Assembly (NCBI RefSeq): GCF_002224225.1
Contig: NZ_NJGG01000001.1
Span: 62,001 to 126,000 of the forward strand
Source: Polynucleobacter cosmopolitanus
Lineage (GTDB): Bacteria > Pseudomonadota > Gammaproteobacteria > Burkholderiales > Burkholderiaceae
Direction: 5' to 3'
DNA length: 64,000 bases
In this document: in pieces, positions 55,208-64,000 of the stretch
How the letters are laid out: each line of letters starts with the position of its first letter
How positions within the stretch are numbered: the first letter of the stretch is position 1
Program-made: the position numbers and the translations under genes
The notes under the pieces: generated by a model
What the model was told of the DNA's origin: nothing
Database searches by the model: none
What the model saw: the letters and a program-made list of their open reading frames with translations, nothing else

Positions 55208-55474
55208 TTAGGCAGTCATGCCCTTAACAGCCGCAGATAAGCGTGATTTTGTACGCGCAGCAGTGTTTTTATGCACTACTTTTTTGTCTGCAATCTTGTC
55301 GATAGTTGCCTGTGCAGCTTGGAAAACCTTGGCTGCAGCAGCTTTATCACCAGCATCTACGGCTTTGCGAACAGACTTGATAGCTGTGCGAAGACGTGAA
55401 CGCAAGCTGGTGTTGTGTTCATTTTGAGAAACTGCCTGGCGGGCACGTTTACGAGCTTGGGCGGTATTTGCCAT
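55208..55474 (-). CDS. rpsT: 30S ribosomal protein S20
   Basis: 88 residues from ATG 55474 ([18 protein letters not shown]), with AAAGG upstream; the frame is open further but that part is not S20. Basic three-helix protein with [16 protein letters not shown] and [24 protein letters not shown] on the minus strand at 55516-55511 is its likely -10, giving a leader of about 30 bases. It is divergent from murJ, an arrangement common in proteobacteria. Confidence 0.97.
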   Translation of the reverse strand: MANTAQARKRARQAVSQNEHNTSLRSRLRTAIKSVRKAVDAGDKAAAAKVFQAAQATIDKIADKKVVHKNTAARTKSRLSAAVKGMTA

Positions 55475-55510
55475 GTTTATAACCTTTAGGGGTATTGCCA
55501 AAAGAAAAAG

Positions 55511-55516
55511 ATTATA
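55511..55516 (-). promoter_or_regulatory. -10 element of rpsT
   Basis: Perfect TATAAT on the minus strand, 37 bases before the rpsT ATG, followed by a leader with AAAGG. The -35 is unclear. Confidence 0.5.
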
Positions 55517-55569
55517 ACTTATCCTGAGGAAGGCTACCACCCCCGCTAGAAATCTGTAAAACTACGCCT

Positions 55570-57126
55570 GTGAACTTATTATCTGCCGCCGCCAAAATCA
55601 GCAGCTTTACCATGCTCTCCCGCATCACGGGATTGCTCCGAGAAACCCTGATAGCCCGAACCTACGGGGCTTCAGAGTGGACTGACGCCTTCAACGTGGC
55701 CTTCCGAATCCCCAATTTATTGAGGCGTTTATTCGCTGAAGGGGCGTTTTCTCAGGCATTTGTGCCAGTTTTAAGCGAAACCAACACCAAAGAGGGCCAG
55801 GAAGGCACCTCATTGATGGTCAGTGCGATTGCCACCCTATTATTTTGGGCATTGGTAGCCACAGTTCTTTTAGGCGTGATTGGCGCCCCATGGATCATCT
55901 TCTTGGTGGCCTCAGGCTTGCGTGAGACCGGAGCTCATGAAGCCAGTTTGACGTTGACTCGGATCATGTTCCCCTACATTGGTCTCATTTCAATGGTGTC
56001 ATTGTCTGCTGGCATCTTAAATACTTATAAGAAATTTGCTGTTCCAGCGTTTACTCCAGTTTTATTGAATTTATCCATGATCTTTTCATCATGGTTACTC
56101 TCACCCCACTTTGAAACACCCATCTACGCTTTAGGTGTTGGTGTGATCCTAGGGGGTATCACTCAATTAGCGATTCAGATACCTGCACTTAAAAAAATCG
56201 GCATGCTCCCTAGCATTGGATTGAGCTTTAGCAAAATTCAAAGTGCCTGGGATCACCCTGGAGCAAAAAAAGTATTGCGCTTGATGTTGCCAGCACTGTT
56301 TGGTGTTTCAGTGGCTCAACTCTCACTCATCATCAATACCAATATTGCTTCACACCTTGCCGTAGGAAGTGTGTCTTGGCTTTCATACGCTGATCGCTTG
56401 ATGGAGTTCCCAACCGCCTTGCTGGGCGTTGCAATTGGTACAGTCTTATTACCAAGTCTCTCAAAAGCCAATGCTCTTGAAGACAAAACACAAATGACTC
56501 AGTTAGTTGACTGGGGCCTGAAGTTAACGTTTGTCTTGGCAGCGCCTGCCGCTTTGGCATTATTCATATTCGGTCAACCACTGGCTGCGGTCTTGTATCA
56601 CTATGGTCAGTTCACGGCAGTCGATGTGACCATGACTCAGCATGCATTGGCTGCGTATGGTGTTGGTTTGATTGGTTTGATTATGATAAAAATTCTGGCA
56701 CCAGCCTATTACTCAAGACAAGACATCAAAACACCTGTGAAAATTGCCATCACGGTATTGGTGTTAACTCAACTGGCCAATATTGTTTTGGTCCCATGGC
56801 TCAATCATGCAGGCCTGGCTCTCTCAATTGGCTTAGGAGCCTGCTTGAATGCCTACTTGTTGTGGCGCGGTCTTCATAAACAAGGTTTGCTGGCAAAAAA
56901 TGCCGGGTGGCTTAAATTTTTATTCAAGTTGAGCATTGCCTTGGTAGCGATCGGCGTTGTTTTTTACTACGGCGCCCTTCAGCACGACTGGTTAGAATTG
57001 AAAAATACGCCATTCATCAGAATTGCTTGGCTAGGTTTATGGTTGGCACTGGCCGGCGGCGTTTATTTGGGTACTCTATGGCTAACAGGTTTCAGGGTTA
57101 AAGATTTTTTATACAAAGCAACATAA
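55570..57126 (+). CDS. murJ: Lipid II flippase MurJ
   Basis: 518 residues from GTG 55570, fourteen membrane helices. N-terminal signature MLSRITGLLRETLIARTYGAS and AFRIPNLLRRLFAEGAFSQAFVPV, typical MurJ with the essential Arg and Asp residues. It moves lipid-linked peptidoglycan precursor across the inner membrane. It lies opposite rpsT. Confidence 0.97.
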   Translation: MNLLSAAAKISSFTMLSRITGLLRETLIARTYGASEWTDAFNVAFRIPNLLRRLFAEGAFSQAFVPVLSETNTKEGQEGTSLMVSAIATLLFWALVATVLLGVIGAPWIIFLVASGLRETGAHEASLTLTRIMFPYIGLISMVSLSAGILNTYKKFAVPAFTPVLLNLSMIFSSWLLSPHFETPIYALGVGVILGGITQLAIQIPALKKIGMLPSIGLSFSKIQSAWDHPGAKKVLRLMLPALFGVSVAQLSLIINTNIASHLAVGSVSWLSYADRLMEFPTALLGVAIGTVLLPSLSKANALEDKTQMTQLVDWGLKLTFVLAAPAALALFIFGQPLAAVLYHYGQFTAVDVTMTQHALAAYGVGLIGLIMIKILAPAYYSRQDIKTPVKIAITVLVLTQLANIVLVPWLNHAGLALSIGLGACLNAYLLWRGLHKQGLLAKNAGWLKFLFKLSIALVAIGVVFYYGALQHDWLELKNTPFIRIAWLGLWLALAGGVYLGTLWLTGFRVKDFLYKAT

Positions 57127-57144
57127 AACAGATTTTTTAGAACT

Positions 57145-57987
57145 ATGCCAACACAACAACTTGATTACTTTGCTTCATTGGTTTCAGAGGACGATCATTT
57201 CCCACTGACAGAATCAGCGATTGCTATTGCTCAACACGCATACCCAGATTTAGTGGTTCAGCATGTGTTTGATGAATTAGACTTATTGGGTGACAAACTC
57301 AAGCAACGTGTCACTCATGAAATGGCCGGGATTCAGAAGTTACAAATCTTAAAAAACTTCTTTTATAAAGAGTTGGGGTTTGGGCCTAACCGCAATGACT
57401 ATTACGACCCAAACAACTCTTACTTGCACAGTGTTTTAGAAACAAGAAGAGGCATTCCGATTTCTTTGGCTTTGGTCTTCATGGAGATTGGGCAACAAAT
57501 TGGCCTGAACATCAAAGGCGTTTCTTTCCCCAACCATTTCATGGTTCGCCTATCTTTGCCTCAGGGCGAAGTGATCCTTGATCCTTTGACTGGAACCTCT
57601 CTGTCCAAAGAAGAACTGCAACAAATGCTCGATCCATATTTGGATGCTCAAGGATATCGTGGCGAGTATCAACTGCCTTTGAGTGCCTTTTTAAGATCGT
57701 CGAGCTCACGAGAAATCTTGTCCCGTTTTTTGCGCAACCTAAAAGCCATCTACACACAACAAGAGAGATGGGAAAGACTTTTAGGCGTTCAGCAGCGCTT
57801 GGTTATTTTGCTTCCAGATGCATTAGAAGAAATCAGAGACCGCGGGATTGCATTGGCACAACTTGATTACATCAGACCTGCCATTGAAGACATGCAAACG
57901 TATTTGGATGGCACAGAAGAAGCCAGTGACCTAGATGAAATTCGAGCACAGATCATTGAGCTTGAAGAACAGCATCGTCACCATTAA
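57145..57987 (+). CDS. SirB1/YchA-family transglutaminase-like protein
   Basis: 280 residues. The SirB1_N domain has NFFYKELGFGPNRNDYYDPNNSYLHSVLETRRGIPISLALVFMEIG (residues about 70-115), followed by VSFPNHFMVRL, then a TPR-like C-terminal half with LEEIRDRGIALAQL. The catalytic Cys of true transglutaminases is not evident, so it may be structural. Function unknown. It sits between murJ (18 bases) and mutL (17 bases). Confidence 0.88.
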   Translation: MPTQQLDYFASLVSEDDHFPLTESAIAIAQHAYPDLVVQHVFDELDLLGDKLKQRVTHEMAGIQKLQILKNFFYKELGFGPNRNDYYDPNNSYLHSVLETRRGIPISLALVFMEIGQQIGLNIKGVSFPNHFMVRLSLPQGEVILDPLTGTSLSKEELQQMLDPYLDAQGYRGEYQLPLSAFLRSSSSREILSRFLRNLKAIYTQQERWERLLGVQQRLVILLPDALEEIRDRGIALAQLDYIRPAIEDMQTYLDGTEEASDLDEIRAQIIELEEQHRHH

Positions 57988-58004
57988 ACGAATCTGATTG
58001 CTTT

Positions 58005-59789
58005 ATGAGAAAAGTCATCGCCGCGCTGCCGGACACGCTGATCAGTCAAATTGCAGCAGGCGAAGTGGTCGAAAGACCAGCCTCAGTGGTGAAGGAAGTT
58101 CTTGAGAACGCCATTGACGCCGGCGCTCAAGCCATCACGATTCGATTGGAAGAAGGCGGTTGCCAAAGAATCTCCATTCAAGATGACGGTTCAGGCATTG
58201 CCCACACAGAACTTCATCTTGCGATTCAGCGTCACGCCACCAGCAAGATCACTTCACTTGCAGATCTCGAATCAGTCATATCCTTGGGCTTCAGAGGTGA
58301 AGCGCTCGCATCAATTGCATCGGTATCAAGATTCAGTATCACCACACGAACCAGCGAAGATGATCATGCTTGGCAAATTCAGGTCAATGGTGGTCAAACC
58401 ATGGGTGATGCAGTCCCCTCTTCTGGTCCCATCGGCACAACCGTTGACGTTCAAGATTTGTATTTCAACACCCCAGCCAGAAGAAAGTTTTTAAAAAGTA
58501 GTGCGACTGAACTCGGCCATTGCCTGGAACTGATTCGCAGAATTGCTTTATCTCGCCCAGACATTGGTTTTGCTATTTGGCACAACGGTAAGGTGATCGA
58601 GCGTTGGGCATCATGCAATATTGAACAACGCGTGGACGCGATCCTCGGTCAAGAATTTCAGAGCTCTAAGATTGCCCTTGAACATATCTCAGGCCCTTTA
58701 ACGGTCAGAGGATTTATCAGTAAACCAACCTCCAGTCGCGCAAGGGCAGATCAACAATACAGCTTTGTTAATGGTCGCTTTGTCAGAGATAAAGTGATTC
58801 AGCACGCGATTCGCAGCGCCTATCAAGATGTTCTGCATGGCGATCGCCAACCAATGGTGGTGCTCTCATTAGAGATTGATCCTCAATTGGTCGACGTGAA
58901 CGTGCACCCAGCCAAAACTGAAGTCAGATTCAGAGAAGGTGGCGCCGTTCATCAGTTCATCTACAAAGCGATCCAACACGCTCTTGGCACTGCCGCTGGT
59001 CAATCGACAGACCCATCCACCCAATACACTCCAAGCTATAGCTTTGCTCAAGCATCTGGCGCTGGCTCTACAAGTTATGTGAATTCTGTAAGTTCTTTCA
59101 GCAACCAGAACCTACCTTTAAGCCAAAGCAGCAAAAGTGAAATTGATAACTTTTTTATTCAACTGAATAATCGTCCAACTGATCACCTGGCCCCAACCGA
59201 AAATAATGACTTGCCCTTGGGTCATGCGCTGGCTCAAATCCATGGCATTTACATCTTGGCTCAAAATAAATTTGGCTTGGTCTTGGTTGATATGCATGCG
59301 GCTCACGAAAGAGTCTTGTACGAAAAACTCAAAGAAGATTTGGCATCAGGCATCAAGGTTCAACAACTCTTGGTTCCTGTGGTGATGCACGCCTCAGAAT
59401 TAGAAGTTGGTAAGGCACAAGAACATCGCACCACACTGAATCAATTAGGCTTTGATGTAGCAACCCTATCACCGACTCAGTTGGCGATCAGAACCATTCC
59501 AACACTGTTGCAAAAAGCAGAGCCGATCAGCTTGGTGAGAAACCTTTTAAATGATTTGGATTCAACAGGATCTCAAGCAGTGGTCGACGCCGCTCAACAT
59601 GAACGCCTAGCAACGCAAGCTTGTCATGCGGCTGTTAGAGCACACCGCACACTGACCCTGACCGAAATGGATGCCCTGCTGCGCCAGATGGAGCAAACCG
59701 AAAGAGCTGATCAGTGCAATCACGGACGCCCCACTTGGATACAGTTGAGCATTCAAGATTTGGATAAATTATTTCTGCGTGGCCGTTGA
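58005..59789 (+). CDS. mutL: DNA mismatch repair protein MutL
   Basis: 594 residues (E. coli 615). The GHKL ATPase is at the N-terminus: ISQIAAGEVVERPASVVKE, ENAIDAGAQAI, DDGSGI, ATSKI, LGFRGEALASIASVS. A Ser/Thr/Gln-rich linker (about residues 335-395) joins the C-terminal dimerisation domain, which ends ACHAAVRAHRTL and CNHGRPTW. No DQHAx2Ex4E endonuclease motif is seen (DMHAAHERVLYEKL is at that site), in line with a genome using MutH-free or other strand discrimination being undecided. Its TGA stop overlaps the miaA start. Confidence 0.97.
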   Translation: MRKVIAALPDTLISQIAAGEVVERPASVVKEVLENAIDAGAQAITIRLEEGGCQRISIQDDGSGIAHTELHLAIQRHATSKITSLADLESVISLGFRGEALASIASVSRFSITTRTSEDDHAWQIQVNGGQTMGDAVPSSGPIGTTVDVQDLYFNTPARRKFLKSSATELGHCLELIRRIALSRPDIGFAIWHNGKVIERWASCNIEQRVDAILGQEFQSSKIALEHISGPLTVRGFISKPTSSRARADQQYSFVNGRFVRDKVIQHAIRSAYQDVLHGDRQPMVVLSLEIDPQLVDVNVHPAKTEVRFREGGAVHQFIYKAIQHALGTAAGQSTDPSTQYTPSYSFAQASGAGSTSYVNSVSSFSNQNLPLSQSSKSEIDNFFIQLNNRPTDHLAPTENNDLPLGHALAQIHGIYILAQNKFGLVLVDMHAAHERVLYEKLKEDLASGIKVQQLLVPVVMHASELEVGKAQEHRTTLNQLGFDVATLSPTQLAIRTIPTLLQKAEPISLVRNLLNDLDSTGSQAVVDAAQHERLATQACHAAVRAHRTLTLTEMDALLRQMEQTERADQCNHGRPTWIQLSIQDLDKLFLRGR

Positions 59790-60802
59790 TCGTGACACCT
59801 GATCAAGCAGTCATCACCATCGTTGGCCCAACGGCCAGTGGCAAAAGTTCACTGGCGATGGCCATCGCCCGGTCAGCAAAATCACTTGGCAAAACCATAG
59901 AAATCATCAGCATGGATTCAGCCTTGGTATATCGGGGCATGGACATTGGCACTGCCAAGCCAAGTAAAGCTGAAATGCAAGAAGTGCGTCATCATGGCAT
60001 CGACATTGCCGAACCAGAAGATCCTTATTCAGCAGCAAAATTTGCGCATGATGCCAAACAATGGCTCAAAGAGATACGCGCAAGAAACAACATCCCATTG
60101 ATTGTTGGTGGCACGATGTTGTACTGGCGCGCACTTGCACATGGCTTATCCAATATGCCAGCCGCCTCCCCAGAAATCCGCGCAGACATTGAGTCGCGCG
60201 CAGCCAAACTTGGTTGGCCAGCGATTCATGATGAACTAAGAGAAGTTGACCCAGAAACTGCTGCACGACTCGAGAAAAATGACACTCAGCGCGTGCAACG
60301 AGCCCTTGAAATTTATTTACAAAGTGGTAAGCCGATGTCTGAGTGGCTTCAAGAGCAACCGAAAGACAGTGGCAGAGGAGACGGTGGCGCCAGTGTTAGC
60401 AATGATGGCAGCCTCGATCACAATACCCCCATCAATCTTCGTTTAATTTCAATTGAACCAAGCGATCGCTCAGTACTTCATGACCGCATTGCAAAGCGCT
60501 TTGAAATCATGATGACCGCAGGTTTTTTAGATGAAATGAAAGTTCTTCATCAAAATCCCCATTTACATCCAGACTTACCATCCATGAGAGCCGTGGGATA
60601 TCGTCAAGCTTGGGATTATTTGGATGGCAATCTCACTTTTCAAGAATTTCAAGATCAGGCGATTGCTGCCACAAGACAATTGGCCAAGCGCCAATTAACT
60701 TGGTTGAGAGGCATGCAAACAAAAGAAGTGGTTGACTCTTTAGACAGCAGTCAAATGAAGAAATGTGAGCAAGATGTACTTGCTCACTATCAAATGATTT
60801 AA
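59786..60802 (+). CDS. miaA: tRNA dimethylallyltransferase
   Basis: 338 residues from TTG 59786, overlapping the mutL stop by four bases; GTG 59792 is an alternative. P-loop IVGPTASGKSSLAMAIA, IISMDSALVYRGMDIGTAKPS, VGGTMLYWRAL and the C-terminal ATRQLAKRQLTWLRG. It adds the dimethylallyl group to A37 of UNN-decoding tRNAs, using DMAPP made by ispH. A Gly/Ser/Asp-rich insertion at about 190-210 is unusual in composition. The mutL-miaA pair is widely conserved. Confidence 0.97.
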   Translation: MIVTPDQAVITIVGPTASGKSSLAMAIARSAKSLGKTIEIISMDSALVYRGMDIGTAKPSKAEMQEVRHHGIDIAEPEDPYSAAKFAHDAKQWLKEIRARNNIPLIVGGTMLYWRALAHGLSNMPAASPEIRADIESRAAKLGWPAIHDELREVDPETAARLEKNDTQRVQRALEIYLQSGKPMSEWLQEQPKDSGRGDGGASVSNDGSLDHNTPINLRLISIEPSDRSVLHDRIAKRFEIMMTAGFLDEMKVLHQNPHLHPDLPSMRAVGYRQAWDYLDGNLTFQEFQDQAIAATRQLAKRQLTWLRGMQTKEVVDSLDSSQMKKCEQDVLAHYQMI

Positions 60803-60824
60803 TTCAAATAATCTAAATCTTGAA

Positions 60825-61877
60825 TTAGATAACGATGGTTTGATGTGCGCCAGCAGGTCTTTCAACGATCTCACCTAATTCATAGACCGTCTCACCTGTT
60901 GATTCAAGTTGCGCTTTGGCAGCTTTTGCATCTGAGGCACTCAAAATCACCACCATGCCAACACCGCAGTTGAACACGCGGTGCATCTCAGCGTCTTCAA
61001 CGCCGCCATTCTTTTGCAACCATTGGAACAGTTGCGGCAACTGCCATGCATCACGGTGCAAAACAGCTTGGGTGTTTTCAGGCAACACGCGCGGCACGTT
61101 TTCAACCAAACCACCGCCAGTGATGTGAGCCATGCCCTTCACTTTGATTTTTGCAATCAAAGCTAACATTGATTTAACGTAAATACGGGTTGGCGCCATC
61201 ACAACATCTGTCATGCTTTGACCATGGAAATCATCATTGGCTTTTGCACCAGCACGATCAATGATTTTTCTGATCAAAGAATAGCCATTGGAGTGAGCAC
61301 CACTTGATGCCAAACCTAAAATAACATCGCCTGCTTGAATACTTCTGCCATCAATCATGGCTGACTTCTCAACCGCACCGACAGCAAAGCCCGCTAAGTC
61401 ATATTCACCCTCTGGGTACATGCCAGGCATTTCTGCTGTTTCACCACCAATCAGTGCGCAACCAGCCAATTCGCAACCTTGAGCAATACCACCCACCACT
61501 GTTGCAGCTGTATCAACAGACAACTTACCGCAAGCAAAGTAATCTAAGAAAAATAGTGGCTCGGCGCCCTGTACCAAAATATCATTCACGCTCATGGCCA
61601 CCAAATCTTGGCCAACTGTGTCATGACGGTTCCAGTCGAAAGCGAGTTTTAACTTTGTGCCAACTCCGTCGGTGCCAGATACCAAGACTGGCTCTTTATA
61701 GCGCTTAGGCACCTCAAAAAGAGCTCCGAAGCCACCAATGCCCGCCAAAACACCTTCGCGCATGGTTTTCTTTGCCATCGGCTTAATACGCTCAACCAGT
61801 GCGTCACCGGCCTCCATATCAACACCCGCATCGCGGTAAGAAAGACCTTGAGATTTAGAAGAATTTTGATCAGACAT
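60825..61877 (-). CDS. purM: Phosphoribosylformylglycinamidine cyclo-ligase (AIR synthetase)
   Basis: 350 residues (E. coli 345). It closes the imidazole ring in purine synthesis. Visible are [91 protein letters not shown] and [17 protein letters not shown]. Convergent with miaA and divergent from the AI-2E permease. TACATT lies seven bases before its ATG, with no Shine-Dalgarno. Confidence 0.98.
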   Translation of the reverse strand: MSDQNSSKSQGLSYRDAGVDMEAGDALVERIKPMAKKTMREGVLAGIGGFGALFEVPKRYKEPVLVSGTDGVGTKLKLAFDWNRHDTVGQDLVAMSVNDILVQGAEPLFFLDYFACGKLSVDTAATVVGGIAQGCELAGCALIGGETAEMPGMYPEGEYDLAGFAVGAVEKSAMIDGRSIQAGDVILGLASSGAHSNGYSLIRKIIDRAGAKANDDFHGQSMTDVVMAPTRIYVKSMLALIAKIKVKGMAHITGGGLVENVPRVLPENTQAVLHRDAWQLPQLFQWLQKNGGVEDAEMHRVFNCGVGMVVILSASDAKAAKAQLESTGETVYELGEIVERPAGAHQTIVI

Positions 61878-61935
61878 GGCTATAAATGTATTTGAATCAG
61901 TAGAATCTTAGAATTCTAGTGGATACGCTAAACCT

Positions 61936-62931
61936 ATGGCTTCTTTATTAACAACTTTCTTGGCTGCATTTATCTTGGCTTACGTCTTAAGGCCTTTGTA
62001 CAAGAGCCTTGTAGGCTTGGGAGCCCATAAAACCGTTTCAGCATTTTTGACCGTTTTAATCGGGTTTTTAGGTGTTTTTGGCTTGATGGTGCTTTTTTTA
62101 AGTGTTTTACAAAAAGAATTGCCTGCCTTAAGACAGCAATTACCCACCTGGCTTGAACAAATTCATAAACTCACCCAACCTTGGCTGGACAGTCTGGCAC
62201 TTGGCTTTGATTTGGAAAAAATCCAAGAGACGATTCAAACCAAAGTCAGCGCTCACCTATCAAACAATGCCGACACATTGATCAGCCATGGTTTATCAAC
62301 AGTTTTAAATTCTGGACAAACCATCATTGGCAGCATCGTTGGTCTTGTCTTGATTATTTTTGTGGTTTTTTACTTGATCATTCAGTGGGAAGATTTTTTC
62401 AAAAAGATGAGCCCGATGATTCCTCCGAGATGGCTTGGTCAAACCAAACAAATTTTGGTAGAGATTGACGAGCTCTTATCTCAATACCTAAGAGGTCAAC
62501 TCTTGGTGATTGCAGTACTGTCTGTTTACTACTCAATGGGTCTTTACTTCTTAGGTGTGACTGGTGCAATTGCACTGGGCCTCTTCACAGGTCTTGCCAT
62601 CTTCATCCCTTATATCGGTTACGGTGTCGCACTGATCTTGGCACTACTATCGGCTCTATTGCAGGCTGAGACAGGGGTCAGCATTTTGGCCGTGCTCGCG
62701 CTTTATATCGTTGGTCAAACGATTGAAAGCTTCTTCCTCACACCTAAATTGGTGGGTGAGAAAATTGGTTTACATCCAGTCTTGGTGGTGTTTGCATTGA
62801 TTCTTTTTGGTGGCTGGTTTGGCTTCTTCGGAATTCTCTTGGCCCTTCCAATGAGTGCCATCGTGCTGGTTTTAGGACGTCACTTGATGATCTTCTATAA
62901 AAACTCATCTTGGTACAGAGGTCAGTCTTAG
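61936..62931 (+). CDS. AI-2E/PerM-family permease, probably N-terminally shortened
   Basis: 331 residues with about seven hydrophobic segments. The family core is present: FLAAFILAYVLRPLYKSL, FYLIIQWEDFFKKMSPMIPPR, YLRGQLLVIAVLSVYYSMGLYFLGVTGAI (positions about 194-222), GYGVALILALLSALLQAE and LTPKLVGEKIGLHPV. Homologues usually have one more membrane helix before P-x-L-x-x-F-L-L-A-x-I-L-A-Y; here an in-frame TAG at 61909 blocks it and the ATG lies at the point where helix 2 begins. Transported substrate is unknown; AI-2 export is only a family label. It overlaps hda by one base (TAGTG). Confidence 0.85.
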   Translation: MASLLTTFLAAFILAYVLRPLYKSLVGLGAHKTVSAFLTVLIGFLGVFGLMVLFLSVLQKELPALRQQLPTWLEQIHKLTQPWLDSLALGFDLEKIQETIQTKVSAHLSNNADTLISHGLSTVLNSGQTIIGSIVGLVLIIFVVFYLIIQWEDFFKKMSPMIPPRWLGQTKQILVEIDELLSQYLRGQLLVIAVLSVYYSMGLYFLGVTGAIALGLFTGLAIFIPYIGYGVALILALLSALLQAETGVSILAVLALYIVGQTIESFFLTPKLVGEKIGLHPVLVVFALILFGGWFGFFGILLALPMSAIVLVLGRHLMIFYKNSSWYRGQS

Positions 62932-63689
62932 TGTCTCAATCGCCGTCACTGCCTCGCCAAATAGCGCTTGATCTTGGTCACACACCCAAGCCAACGCTAG
63001 ATAACTTCATTGCCACCGGCAATGAAAATTTAATCGCCGTTTTAAAAGATATTCAAGGTAAATGGCAGCAAGCCCCCTCAGAGAAAAATGCATTAAGCAC
63101 TGATTCAAAGATGATTCATTTGTGGGGCGCTAGTGGCTCTGGTCGTACCCACCTCTTATCAGCCCTTCAATTACAAGCTTCTGAGTTGGGCATTCGTGCT
63201 TATTTGCTCAACCACGACAGCAGCATGGATGAATGGCGCGCCTGCGCAGATATGTTAGTTGAACACAATCAAGCACCAGGTTTACTGTGTGTTGACGATA
63301 TTGACCATCTGAGTGAATTTGCTCAAGGCGCCTTATTCAGACTTCACAACTTGATTCGCGAAGCCAGTCATCAACACCTGATCACGACCAGTCTTGCGCC
63401 ATCTTCGAATTTACACATACGAGAAGATTTAAAAACTCGCTTGGTCTGGGGTTTGGTGTTTCAGATGCACGCCTTGTCTGATTCTGAAAAATTACAAGCA
63501 CTTCAGCAAGCCGCCACTGAACGAGGTTTACAAATCTCCAGTGAAGTTGCTCCTTGGCTCTTGAAGCACTTTCACCGCGACATGCCAAGCCTGATGTCCT
63601 TGCTTGAAGCTCTGGATAATTACTCTCTTGAAACCAAAAGAGCCATCACTCTGCCATTATTGAAAGAAATGCTTGCTCAAAAAAATTGA
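62931..63689 (+). CDS. hda: DnaA regulatory inactivator Hda
   Basis: 252 residues from GTG 62931, with GAGGT about eight bases upstream. A DnaA-like AAA+ domain: RQIALDLGHTPKPTLDNFIA, Walker A-like LWGASGSGRTHLLSAL, Walker B LLCVDDIDHLSEF and the sensor region TSLAPSSN and R-E-D-L-K-T-R-L-V-W-G. There is no DNA-binding domain. With the sliding clamp it promotes ATP hydrolysis on DnaA and so restrains initiation. The Q-x-x-L-[SD]-L/F-type clamp-binding sequence corresponds to RQIALDL near the N-terminus. It precedes the HAD phosphatase by 16 bases. Confidence 0.94.
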   Translation: MSQSPSLPRQIALDLGHTPKPTLDNFIATGNENLIAVLKDIQGKWQQAPSEKNALSTDSKMIHLWGASGSGRTHLLSALQLQASELGIRAYLLNHDSSMDEWRACADMLVEHNQAPGLLCVDDIDHLSEFAQGALFRLHNLIREASHQHLITTSLAPSSNLHIREDLKTRLVWGLVFQMHALSDSEKLQALQQAATERGLQISSEVAPWLLKHFHRDMPSLMSLLEALDNYSLETKRAITLPLLKEMLAQKN

Positions 63690-63705
63690 GCATAATGTGA
63701 CATAG

Positions 63706-64000
63706 ATGACACAAATTGCCTTATTTGACTTAGACCACACCTTATTGCCCATTGACAGTGATCATGAATGGGGGAGATTTTTAGCCAAAATTGGGGTGGT
63801 TGACTCTGATTATTACGCTTTGCAAAACGAACGCTTTTACGCTGACTACAAAGCTGGTCGCCTAGATATCTATGCTTTTCTTGAGTTTGCTCTAAAGCCC
63901 TTATCAGAACACTCAAGAGCCCAGTTAAATGAATGGCATCTTCAATTCATGAAAGAAGTGATTCAACCTCAACTTAAACCAAGTGCTTTTGATTTGGTGA
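63706..64000 (+). CDS. HAD-superfamily phosphatase, N-terminal part (cut by window edge)
   Basis: The first 98 codons from ATG 63706. Motif I is IALFDLDHTLLPIDSDHEWG (D-x-D-x-T), with the helical cap region after it (FYADYKAGRLDIYAFLEFAL), typical of HAD-IB (SerB-like) enzymes. Motifs II-IV are beyond the window. In Burkholderiaceae this gene usually lies between hda and pcnB. The substrate is unknown; histidinol-phosphatase or phosphoserine-phosphatase-like activities are possible. Confidence 0.88.
   Translation, partial: MTQIALFDLDHTLLPIDSDHEWGRFLAKIGVVDSDYYALQNERFYADYKAGRLDIYAFLEFALKPLSEHSRAQLNEWHLQFMKEVIQPQLKPSAFDLV

Noticed and set aside
1-64000. CRISPR arrays, insertion sequences, integrase, phage or toxin-antitoxin genes.
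   Set aside because: No regularly spaced short repeats, transposase motifs or terminal inverted repeats were seen; all genes fit core functions.

Overview
The window looks like a compact, moderately AT-rich betaproteobacterial chromosome, most likely a freshwater Burkholderiaceae member close to Polynucleobacter. The evidence is the gene content and order: the xseB-ispA-dxs-folE2 operon, purM beside an AI-2E permease, hda and a HAD phosphatase, the DUF3579, DUF2782 and BPSS1780-type families, and an rpsU-yqeY-dnaG-rpoD macromolecular synthesis operon. The genus is inferred; no 16S gene is present. Nearly all of the sequence is coding. Many neighbouring genes overlap by 1-14 bases, and several divergent pairs have start codons only 22-41 bases apart. 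I see no insertion sequences, prophage, CRISPR or integrase.

Layout. 1-1.1 kb: the first 60 codons of a proteorhodopsin (minus strand, cut by the window edge), a roughly 500-base AT-rich gap and an FKBP-type isomerase. 1.1-6.6 kb (minus): rpsU, yqeY, dnaG, rpoD and a tRNA with anticodon CAU (probably Ile2). 6.6-11.6 kb: tsaD, then xseB, ispA, dxs and folE2 on the minus strand. 11.7-15.5 kb: Rieske oxygenase, sulfurtransferase, ZIP transporter and a Tat-exported dienelactone hydrolase. 15.5-34.3 kb: polA, DUF2782, thrB, a membrane protein, uvrD, valS, galU, tusA-like, alaS, tctBA, glnS and a YeeZ-like epimerase. 34.3-43 kb: ferredoxin-type reductase, acetylornithine aminotransferase, fkpB-ispH, radC, rpmBG, acyl desaturase and purN-rsmB. 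43-49 kb (plus): ribF, ileS, lspA, coaBC and dut. 49-55 kb: clpSA, DUF192, ppnP, argG, argF and DUF3579. 55-64 kb: rpsT, murJ, sirB1, mutL, miaA, purM, permease, hda and a truncated HAD phosphatase.

How they fit together. Most of the window is core housekeeping: translation (five aminoacyl-tRNA or tRNA-modification systems plus ribosomal proteins), replication and repair, cofactor and isoprenoid synthesis, and arginine and purine synthesis. Three isoprenoid genes (dxs, ispA, ispH) lie in the same window as the light-driven pump gene, whose retinal must derive from that pathway, although no carotenoid or retinal gene is visible here.

The most interesting signals are: (1) the proteorhodopsin fragment at the left edge; (2) a recurring arrangement in which a TAnnnT -10 hexamer lies 6-8 bases before the start codon with no usable Shine-Dalgarno, seen at about eleven operon-leading genes and suggesting widespread leaderless transcripts; (3) opposed, overlapping -10 hexamers between three divergent gene pairs; (4) a histone-H1-like Lys/Ala/Pro tail on the housekeeping sigma factor carrying a recent perfect 81-base duplication; (5) a radC gene with no ATG, GTG or TTG at its homologous start; (6) a permease gene lacking its usual first membrane segment. 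I found no clearly new multi-gene defence or mobile system.
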